This document shows positions 24,519-31,014 of a stretch of DNA of 35,865 nucleotides, piece by piece. Position numbers and translations under genes: made by a program. Where the stretch lies: positions 1-35,865 of the forward strand of contig CAPNAV010000010.1 in the NCBI GenBank assembly GCA_948663575.1. The letters run 5' to 3'. The notes under the pieces are model-generated. The model did no database searches. It had not been told where the DNA came from and saw only the letters and a list, made by a program, of their open reading frames with translations. Every line of letters begins with the position of its first letter. The stretch's first letter is position 1. Source of the DNA: an uncultured Candidatus Saccharibacteria bacterium. GTDB lineage: Bacteria > Patescibacteriota > Saccharimonadia > Saccharimonadales > Saccharimonadaceae.

Positions 24519-25165
24519 TGGCCACGATTGTCCCCACTATCACTACTGCCGATATTAATGAATTCAACGCAAACCTTGAGAATTTCAAAACTTTTACCAA
24601 GCGGGTTCAGATTGATATGTCGGATGGTACTTTCACGCCGACGCAAATGGTGCCATTAGCCAATATGACCCTACCTCCCGACCTAAAGATCGATCTACAT
24701 ATGATGACCGCCAAGCCTAGTCAGTATCTCCAAAATATCCTGGCCTTGAAGCCGAGCATGGTGATTATGCACGCCGAGGTTGACGATGATTTACCTGGTG
24801 TCATTCAGCAGCTGCGCGCCGCTAATATTCGCGTGGGTATCGCACTGCTTAAAGGCACTTTTCCGCGTCGCGTTCAGGCGCTCATCAACAGTGTCGACCA
24901 TGTTATGATTTTTGCCGGCACTCTTGGTGCGCAAGGTGGCGCCATTGATATGCTACAAATCGAGAAAATCCCCCTGATCAAAGCTATCAAGCCTGATCTC
25001 GAGATTGGCTGGGACGGTGGCGCAAATTTAAGTAATGTACGTGCCTTAGCGCATGCTGGGGTTGATATTATCAATGTGGGCAGTGCCATCTCAAAAGCCG
25101 CCGATCGCGCCGCCATGTACGAGTCCTTAGTTGCAGAATGCGAGAAAAAAGGAGTTCTTATATGA
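24518..25165 (+). CDS. Ribulose-phosphate 3-epimerase-like protein
   Basis: TIM-barrel sugar-phosphate epimerase, likely acting with the RpiB-type isomerase. IDMSDGTFTPT matches the first metal-binding strand, but the His ligand (His-x-Asp in Rpe) is Gln31, with D33 kept. The second ligand His is present (DLHMMT, H61), and the late WDGGAN carries the catalytic Asp. The phosphate loop reads AGTLGAQGG. The substitutions leave open a different pentose- or hexose-phosphate substrate. 215 residues; it overlaps the PfkB gene (ATGA). Confidence 0.75.
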   Translation: MATIVPTITTADINEFNANLENFKTFTKRVQIDMSDGTFTPTQMVPLANMTLPPDLKIDLHMMTAKPSQYLQNILALKPSMVIMHAEVDDDLPGVIQQLRAANIRVGIALLKGTFPRRVQALINSVDHVMIFAGTLGAQGGAIDMLQIEKIPLIKAIKPDLEIGWDGGANLSNVRALAHAGVDIINVGSAISKAADRAAMYESLVAECEKKGVLI

Positions 25166-26154
25166 GTCGTATTGCCGTACTGGGCGCCGCCACGCAGCAA
25201 ATCTATCTTGTTGACCACGATTGTTCCAGCGATACAAAATCTACTAAGCATTCTGTTTTTAGTAAAATCACCCTTGGCTCCGACATTCACGTCGACAAGG
25301 CTGTTTATAGTGTCGGCGGCAGTGGAGCGAATGCAGCTGTAAGCTTTGCTCGTTATGGACATGAAACAATTTTGATGGGCGGCCTTGCACACGATGTTGC
25401 TGGCGAAGCTGTGTTAAAATGTCTAGACGACGAGAATATCGACAGCAGTTACATTGATTTTTCCTCTGGCACCACTTCTTGTACAATAGTATTGTTGGAT
25501 GCTGGTGCGAGCAAACGCACGATTTTAAGTTATAACGGCGTATCAAGTCGCTCATCCCAATCGCTCCAAGCCGAAGATCTTGACTCTATTCAGCCCGACT
25601 GGCTCTATGCTGCCGGTCTAGACGGAGACATGGAGACATTGCTAGCTTTTTTCGAAAAAGCTCATCAGCTCAAATGTAAGGTCATGTTCAATCCTGGCGC
25701 TGCTGAGCTTGCGCAGTCGAAAAAGTTGATCGGATTGCTAGAAGATGTTGATGTTTTACTAGTTAATAAAGCCGAAGCGGCGCAAATTGTTCCCGGCACT
25801 ATCTTAACCGAGCTATTGTCTCGTTTGGCCAACTATTGTAAAACTGTTCTTATTACAGATGGCCCCATGGGTGCTATCGCTACTGACCACAAAAAGACTT
25901 ATCGTCTTGGTATTTACGAACAGTCGCCAGTTTGCGACGCAATCGGTGCCGGAGACGCCTTTGGTGCTGGTTTTTTAGCCGAGTACGCCGAGACAAAGAA
26001 GTTCAAGCAAGCCCTACAATTCGCCTCAGCGAATGCCACGATGGTAATGCAAGCCTATGGCTCGCAAGCTGGCATTATGACTGGCGATGAAGATCTCCAC
26101 CCTATGCCTATTATGGAGGTTGAAGATACGGCCGAATGGATAAAAAATAAGTAG
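25162..26154 (+). CDS. PfkB-family carbohydrate kinase
   Basis: Ribokinase-fold sugar or nucleoside kinase. GGSGANAAVSFARYG (about 53-67) is PfkB signature 1 and DAIGAGDAFGAGF is signature 2, with the catalytic Asp in GAGD. The exact substrate cannot be read from sequence; the adjacent pentose-phosphate enzymes suggest ribose, ribulose or a nucleoside. The ATG at 25162, inside the rpe-like gene end (ATGA overlap) with GGAG upstream, is preferred over an earlier in-frame start at 25138. 330 residues. Confidence 0.85.
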   Translation: MSRIAVLGAATQQIYLVDHDCSSDTKSTKHSVFSKITLGSDIHVDKAVYSVGGSGANAAVSFARYGHETILMGGLAHDVAGEAVLKCLDDENIDSSYIDFSSGTTSCTIVLLDAGASKRTILSYNGVSSRSSQSLQAEDLDSIQPDWLYAAGLDGDMETLLAFFEKAHQLKCKVMFNPGAAELAQSKKLIGLLEDVDVLLVNKAEAAQIVPGTILTELLSRLANYCKTVLITDGPMGAIATDHKKTYRLGIYEQSPVCDAIGAGDAFGAGFLAEYAETKKFKQALQFASANATMVMQAYGSQAGIMTGDEDLHPMPIMEVEDTAEWIKNK

Positions 26155-26166
26155 AAAGGACTATAT

Positions 26167-26898
26167 ATGTTAGATGAGGAAATCTTAAAACAACTTGAAG
26201 CTGCTGACGTAGAGCGCGCCAAGGCTTACGCTAACGATCTTGAACGTGGGCTCAAAATTGTTCGTACTTTTCCGCAAGGTGTCACGATTTTTGGTTCAGC
26301 CCGCCTGCCGCAAGACAACAAATATTGCAAAAAGGCTAGGGAACTAGGTCAACTTTTAGCCCAGAACGGTCATGCTGTTATTACTGGCGGTGGTCCTGGC
26401 ATTATGGAGGCCGCTAATCACGGTGCTTTTGAATACGGTGGTCGTAGCATCGGTCTCAATATTACCCTTAGACACGAGCAATTTCCGAACCCTTATCTCA
26501 CCGATACTATGCAATTCCAATATTTCTTTGCGCGCAAAGTTATGCTTGCGATGTCTGCCAAAGTCTATGTTATGTTCCCGGGTGGTTTAGGTACAATGGA
26601 CGAACTTTCTGAAATTATTATCCTCATGCAGGAGGGAAAGATGCCCAAAATGCCAGTCTTCCTTTTTGGTAAGAGCTTTTGGCGTCCGCTAGACAAGTTC
26701 TACAATAGTAAAATGCTGCCGCTCGGCCTAATTAGTAAGGGTGATACCAATATCTATAAGCTGACTGACGATGTCAACGAAATCGTCAAGGCTGCTAATA
26801 AAATTGGCCATCCAGATATCAAGACTAATTATTACGATGGATTTAGTGCTCAGTCAGGCATCCAACCTCTCTCCGAAAAAGACCAATTAATCAAATAG
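26167..26898 (+). CDS. LOG family protein (TIGR00730-like)
   Basis: Rossmann-like nucleotide-monophosphate phosphoribohydrolase family. The GSARLP start, VITGGGPGIMEAAN and the catalytic PGGLGTMDE motif are clear. Members cleave the N-glycosidic bond of (cytokinin) nucleoside 5'-monophosphates, releasing ribose-5-phosphate, which would fit its place after the pentose-phosphate genes. 243 residues. AAAGGA lies upstream, 12 bases after the kinase gene stop. Confidence 0.88.
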   Translation: MLDEEILKQLEAADVERAKAYANDLERGLKIVRTFPQGVTIFGSARLPQDNKYCKKARELGQLLAQNGHAVITGGGPGIMEAANHGAFEYGGRSIGLNITLRHEQFPNPYLTDTMQFQYFFARKVMLAMSAKVYVMFPGGLGTMDELSEIIILMQEGKMPKMPVFLFGKSFWRPLDKFYNSKMLPLGLISKGDTNIYKLTDDVNEIVKAANKIGHPDIKTNYYDGFSAQSGIQPLSEKDQLIK

Positions 26899-26913
26899 CT
26901 TAAGAAGCTGTGT

Positions 26914-26919
26914 TATAAT
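26914..26919 (+). promoter_or_regulatory. -10 box of the 26928 gene (leaderless)
   Basis: TATAAT, 8 bases before the ATG. The only GGAGG lies inside the coding sequence, after the start. Confidence 0.5.
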
Positions 26920-26927
26920 AACTCTAT

Positions 26928-27614
26928 ATGGTAAAAGGAGGAACAACTACTAGTCGGCTAAAACGTCGTCTAGAAAAATGGCTTGATGAATGCAAAATGG
27001 CAGCATCTGGCATCGTCTTGGCGACTCGAGAGGGGCGCTTCTTGGCGGCCTTTGCGATTTCGTTCGTGATCTTTGGCACTCTTATGAACCTCCTTTCTGG
27101 CAGTACGGCCGCACTAAACTATTTCTGGATGACTAATCTTTCGGGGAAGCTGCGGACAATCGGCGAGGGCTTCTTAGCAATTTTCGGTGTCGGGCGTAAC
27201 TTTTGGGATTGGATCCTCACCTTTTTAATTGTAATTTTACAGAGCGTATTAATTGGCCTTGTAGTGTTGGTCTGGCAGAAACGCCGTCGTTATCGTCGTG
27301 AGCAGGTTATCGCCTCGGCGAAAAACTATAACAATATTCAGGATGCCGGTCTTGTTACTGGTTTAGCCATTCTCGGTTCTGGCTGTCCGTCTTGTGGCAC
27401 TACTCTATTAGCACCGATATTAAGTACATTTTTTAGTTCAGGCGGTTATATTTTAGGAATCCTATCTGGTCTATTGACTGCCGCTGCGGTCATTCTCTCG
27501 CTATTTGCACTCAAACGCATCGGTAAGGATGCTTTTGTTATGATTACTGCCGAAAGATATCAAAGACATCACGCGAATAATACCGTATTAAAGGAGGATA
27601 AGGCTAATGAATGA
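26928..27614 (+). CDS. Four-helix membrane protein with CPSC motif
   Basis: 228 residues. Hydrophobic segments at about 38-56, 95-116, 141-172 and 177-197. The third contains GSGCPSCGTTLLAPI (C153, C156), a CxxC placed at the membrane as in quinone- or thiol-linked redox proteins. It lacks the extra cysteine pair of DsbB or VKOR. The gene overlaps a DsbA-like gene by 8 bases, so a role as electron partner is likely but inferred. N- and C-termini are basic and polar. Confidence 0.65.
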   Translation: MVKGGTTTSRLKRRLEKWLDECKMAASGIVLATREGRFLAAFAISFVIFGTLMNLLSGSTAALNYFWMTNLSGKLRTIGEGFLAIFGVGRNFWDWILTFLIVILQSVLIGLVVLVWQKRRRYRREQVIASAKNYNNIQDAGLVTGLAILGSGCPSCGTTLLAPILSTFFSSGGYILGILSGLLTAAAVILSLFALKRIGKDAFVMITAERYQRHHANNTVLKEDKANE

Positions 27615-28338
27615 TACTGAAACTGAAACAATACAGGATATTACACCTAAGGATTCTGGTCGAATAATTCGACTAGTTGCAATCATCGTTGTCGTCCTCA
27701 CTTTTGCGGGTTTAATCTTTGCTAGCAACGCCATGCGCCGCACTACTGCTGATAATGTCTGGGATCAGTCGACTACAGTTGGAAGTCTCGATGCAAAAAA
27801 TCATTATATTATGTACACTGATCTCATGTGTCCATATTGCGACGTTTTCTCTCGCCAGCTGCTCGAACATTGGGATGAGTTTGAAACCTACTTAGCGGAA
27901 AATGACATTCTTTTCGAAGTTCGTCTCACTGATCTATTATATTATTCTGGCAGCGCCAACTCCCGTAATGCCGCTGAGGCAGTCTACTGCGCCAAGAATG
28001 AAGGTAAATTCTGGGATTTTTATCACGAAGCTCTTACCTCACTATGGGATGATTATCATTCTAAGGGTATCGGCAGTAGTCAATCCGCCCCTCCTATCGC
28101 TAATATGCCAGCAGACTATTGGCTAGAAGTTGGTCACTCGGTTGGGCTTGGTGATGACTTTGACCAGTGCGTAGCTCATCGCGATTCGGCTACGGCTGTC
28201 GAGGAAACGACTTTGCGTGCGGGCAAATTCGCCTCTGGCATGCCGACCTTTCAGTTCAATGATGCGTATCTGTCTGGTTTTGGCGAAAACTGGGGATGGG
28301 AACATGTCTTAAGTTACCTCAATGAGGGATTGAAATGA
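27607..28338 (+). CDS. Membrane-tethered DsbA-like thiol oxidoreductase
   Basis: 243 residues. A single N-terminal membrane segment (about 22-41) anchors a thioredoxin-fold domain outside the cell. The active site is CPYC (C75, C78) in TDLMCPYCDVFS, and the cis-proline loop reads GMPTFQF (P213). Two further cysteines (C128, C188) may form a structural disulfide. Resembles the Thioredoxin_4/DsbA family that catalyses disulfide formation in exported proteins such as the cutinase-like protein. AAAGGAGG sits in the end of the upstream gene. Confidence 0.85.
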   Translation: MNDTETETIQDITPKDSGRIIRLVAIIVVVLTFAGLIFASNAMRRTTADNVWDQSTTVGSLDAKNHYIMYTDLMCPYCDVFSRQLLEHWDEFETYLAENDILFEVRLTDLLYYSGSANSRNAAEAVYCAKNEGKFWDFYHEALTSLWDDYHSKGIGSSQSAPPIANMPADYWLEVGHSVGLGDDFDQCVAHRDSATAVEETTLRAGKFASGMPTFQFNDAYLSGFGENWGWEHVLSYLNEGLK

Positions 28339-28545
28339 CTCAACGGAGCGGAAAATTCGGCCGCATAATTATAGGAAGACGAGCTTAGATTGTGATCATC
28401 ATTGACAGCGCGACAAAAACTAATACACTAGTAAACTTCGATTTCTCGTTCAATTGAACTTACTATTAATAGTGCGACAAGAGCTACCGCATCGATATAT
28501 CCGGCTTACCTCACTTAGCGCAAGCCGAGTATATCCGTAACTGTT
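28339..28545. other. Convergent intergenic region dsbA-like/hisS
   Basis: No gene. CGGCTT (28502-28507) pairs with AAGCCG (28522-28527), flanked by ATAT-rich arms; it could end both converging transcripts. GCGACAA occurs twice (near 28411 and 28474). Confidence 0.4.
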
Positions 28546-29862
28546 CTACTGCCAATCCGCCAAATCTGTCACTTTTCCAGTTTGCAGATTTTTAATTTTA
28601 AAATTTCCAGACCTTACTTCGTCATCCCCTACGATAATAGCAAAATTTGCAATTTTTGCTGCATATGTCAACTTATCACCCAGACGCTTATCGGTCAGTA
28701 CGACGTCAACTTTCTTGTCGCTACGGCGTAATTTCTCAGCCAATTCTTGCGCTGTAGTATACTCATTTTCCGAAATCGGCACAATCGCAACATCTACTGG
28801 CTTACTCTGAGCATTATTAATCAAGCCATAATTTCGCAAAATATAGAATAATCGTGATAATCCAATCGAACCGCCTACACCTGGCAAATGTTGATCTGTA
28901 TAATATCTGGCCAAATCTGCATAGCGCCCACCACTACAGATCGAACCAATCTCTCTGTAGTCTGGTGCCACTGTCTCAAAAACTGTACCCGTATAATAAT
29001 CTAATCCACGGACAATCACCATATCCGCTTCCACGTCAATGCGCGCATATGTCTCACTTCTTAGTCTATTCTCCAGCTCCGTTATTACTGTTTCAAGCTC
29101 ACGTAGCCCCTGCTCAAATGTTTCATTTTGACTGCCCAAGCTTTCTAATTTCGGAATAATTTCAGCTCTTTTTCCTCGGATCTGCGTAAATGTTGTAATT
29201 TTTACAACATTTTCACTACCGATTCCTAGGTTTTCCAGAGCCTCACGAGTCACCTCCGGTGATACTTTTTCTGCATGGTCAACTATATTGAATATTTCGC
29301 TGGTCCACTGCTGCAAATTCAAACCTTCAAGTAGGCCGGTCAAAAGTTTGCGATTGCTCACCCGGATCAGAAAACGTGGAATCGGCAAAACCAGCATTGC
29401 ATCAGCAAGAGTCATGATGATTTCCGTATCATACGCAATCGGCAACTTTTCCCAGCCAATCACATCTACATCACACTGATAAAACTCCCTAAAGCGCCCC
29501 TTTTGTGGTCTCTCGCCTCGAAAGTTTCGCGCAACTTGTGTAGCCTTGAAAGGAAAAGCCAACTCATTCATATGCTCAACAGTATACCGTGCCAAAGGCA
29601 CGGTATGATCGAACCTTAGGGCTTGGTTCGCCTGATCGGCCGTCTCGGCTGTTTTTATAACTTTATAAATCTGTTTTTCGGTATCGCCGCCAGCCTTTGC
29701 TAGAAGGATTTCGGTTCGATCAATGATTGGAGTTTCAATTTTAATAAATCCATGCGCCAAAAAAGCATGCAAAATGCCAGATTTCAAACGGTCAAATTCA
29801 GTCTGTAGACTCGGTAATAACTCTTGCGCGCCACTAATGGCAGATGTATTTATCTTCTTCAT
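28546..29862 (-). CDS. hisS: Histidyl-tRNA synthetase
   Basis: Class II synthetase charging tRNA-His. Motif 2 is RFREFYQCDVDVIG, the histidine-binding segment is RGLDYYTGTVFE, and motif 3 is GGSIGLSRLFYIL; a C-terminal anticodon-binding domain follows. 438 residues from the ATG at 29862, chosen because a TATAAT box lies 6 bases upstream; the frame continues to 29910. Codons 218-225 contain a copy of the interspersed palindrome. Confidence 0.93.
   Translation of the reverse strand: MKKINTSAISGAQELLPSLQTEFDRLKSGILHAFLAHGFIKIETPIIDRTEILLAKAGGDTEKQIYKVIKTAETADQANQALRFDHTVPLARYTVEHMNELAFPFKATQVARNFRGERPQKGRFREFYQCDVDVIGWEKLPIAYDTEIIMTLADAMLVLPIPRFLIRVSNRKLLTGLLEGLNLQQWTSEIFNIVDHAEKVSPEVTREALENLGIGSENVVKITTFTQIRGKRAEIIPKLESLGSQNETFEQGLRELETVITELENRLRSETYARIDVEADMVIVRGLDYYTGTVFETVAPDYREIGSICSGGRYADLARYYTDQHLPGVGGSIGLSRLFYILRNYGLINNAQSKPVDVAIVPISENEYTTAQELAEKLRRSDKKVDVVLTDKRLGDKLTYAAKIANFAIIVGDDEVRSGNFKIKNLQTGKVTDLADWQ
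29188..29212 (+). repeat. Interspersed palindrome, copy 5 (inside hisS)
   Basis: Exact 19-base core (29191-29209) with arms extended by AAA/TTT to 11 pairs. On the hisS coding strand it reads V-V-K-I-T-T, a different frame from the desulfurase copy. Confidence 0.9.
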
Positions 29863-29868
29863 AGTGCA

Positions 29869-29874
29869 ATTATA
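29869..29874 (-). promoter_or_regulatory. -10 box of hisS (leaderless)
   Basis: TATAAT on the minus strand, 6 bases before the ATG at 29862. Confidence 0.55.
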
Positions 29875-30132
29875 ACATATTTTCAAAAGACTCTCGATAG
29901 CTCTTTTCAAAAAGTATTTTTTGAGCTATATAGTAGGTATGTCATATGTAAGGTTGTCTCACGGCATCGTAAAAGTAAAATCACTACCAACAATGAGTAT
30001 AAAATTCGCAATAATCAAAAAGCAATAATGACAAGTAGGGCGTCCATGACTAATTGAGAATCCGAGAAAGTGCAATCTGATTATGCTATTCAAAATAATT
30101 GACAAAAAATCAACAAAACCACGAAACAGATA

Positions 30133-30161
30133 TTGACTTATATTAGCATGTGTGCTATAAT
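30133..30161 (+). promoter_or_regulatory. Promoter of the 30168 gene (leaderless)
   Basis: TTGACT (30133-30138), a 17-base spacer ending TGTGC, TATAAT (30156-30161), and the ATG 6 bases later: the clearest leaderless promoter in the window. Confidence 0.7.
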
Positions 30162-30167
30162 GGTAAT

Positions 30168-30713
30168 ATGAATATTTGGGACTACGTGATGCGCCGAAAG
30201 GCGATTTTTCTACCTCTATTTATGGCTTTTGCTATAGGTGGTATTCTCGGCGCCCATATCCTAAATCAAACTAAGATAACATCGCAAGAGGGCAATTATT
30301 CCGTACCCGGTACATCTGTTGATAATTATGATTATCAGCCAGTTTCAAAGCCATTAGAGACTATTCATGTCGCGATTGTCAATCCAGACGAAACCGCCGA
30401 TAATCAACATTTTCCAGTAGATCCAAGCGACAGCGGGGAATTAGGAGATCAGCCAGATGATAGTATAGATAATAGTGAAGACATCGAAATTCCGCATACT
30501 GGCTCCGATGATTCTGGCTTGGTTGGTCAAATCATCGATGAGCATCTTGGTAAAATTGCTGCCTCATATGTAAAATCCATCAAGAAACAAGCCACAGCAG
30601 AACATTTTTCTGCCTGGCAAGCAATTCTTATTTCCACGATTATCATCTTGGCGATTGGCATAATTTTACTCGTGTTGATTCGCATGCATTTCTTGCATAA
30701 AATTTTCAGTTGA
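30168..30713 (+). CDS. Two-helix extracytoplasmic hypothetical protein
   Basis: 181 residues. An N-terminal hydrophobic segment (about 10-32, preceded by MRRK) and a C-terminal one (about 150-172) flank a polar, acidic region rich in Asp, Ser and Pro, with IPHTG near residue 114. The middle is probably outside the cell. No family recognised. The ATG at 30168 follows the promoter by 6 bases; an upstream in-frame ATG at 30150 lies within the promoter and is rejected. Confidence 0.6.
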   Translation: MNIWDYVMRRKAIFLPLFMAFAIGGILGAHILNQTKITSQEGNYSVPGTSVDNYDYQPVSKPLETIHVAIVNPDETADNQHFPVDPSDSGELGDQPDDSIDNSEDIEIPHTGSDDSGLVGQIIDEHLGKIAASYVKSIKKQATAEHFSAWQAILISTIIILAIGIILLVLIRMHFLHKIFS

Positions 30714-30745
30714 ACCCTAGGCTAATATCCTGAGATGTGCTAAAA

Positions 30746-30751
30746 TATAAT
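30746..30751 (+). promoter_or_regulatory. Possible -10 box of the tRNA pair
   Basis: TATAAT 75 bases before tRNA-Cys; the -35 region is poor. Confidence 0.35.
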
Positions 30752-30825
30752 TATTAGATCCATTAGTTAACTATAAAAACTATTTTTAATTCCGTCAGCT
30801 AAGGTTCTAATATTCAAAAACATGT

Positions 30826-30899
30826 GGCACTGTGGCGGAGTGGTTACGCAGCGGTCTGCAAAACCGCGTACACCGGTTCAATTCCGGTCGGTGCCTCCA
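30826..30899 (+). tRNA. tRNA-Cys (GCA)
   Basis: Cloverleaf: acceptor GGCACTG/CGGTGCC (one T-G pair), D stem GCG/CGC, anticodon stem GCGGT/ACCGC with loop CTGCAAA (anticodon GCA), T stem ACCGG/CCGGT with loop TTCAATT. Discriminator T and CCA are encoded. Confidence 0.95.
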
Positions 30900-30939
30900 T
30901 CTATAAAAATAATCTCCTCAGGGAGTTTATTTATTATGT

Positions 30940-31014
30940 CGGGGCTTAGCGCAGTGGTAGCGCGCACGCCTGGGGGGCGTGAGGTCGCCAGTTCGATCCT
31001 GGTAGCCCCGACCA
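30940..31014 (+). tRNA. tRNA-Pro (GGG)
   Basis: Cloverleaf: acceptor CGGGGCT/AGCCCCG, D stem GCGC/GCGC, anticodon stem CACGC/GCGTG with loop CTGGGGG (anticodon GGG), T stem GCCAG/CTGGT. Discriminator A and CCA are encoded. Its 3' portion is antisense to the end of the recombinase gene, marking it as the probable integration target. Confidence 0.95.

Larger units (their letters stand above)
29863..30167. other. 305-bp gap between hisS and the 30168 gene
   Basis: Divergent promoter region, A/T-rich. An imperfect inverted repeat (AGCTC at 29899-29903 with GAGCT at 29923-29927 and an A-run/T-run inside) is the only structure seen. No RNA or protein gene supported. Confidence 0.45.

Noticed and set aside
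27224..27240. TTGTAATTTTACA in the membrane protein gene as another palindrome copy
   Set aside because: The arms are shorter and the centre has one base fewer; the match is within what A/T-rich sequence gives by chance.
29824..30057. Plus-strand 77-aa ORF upstream of the 30168 gene
   Set aside because: It overlaps the hisS start and promoter, and has poor composition and no ribosome-binding site.
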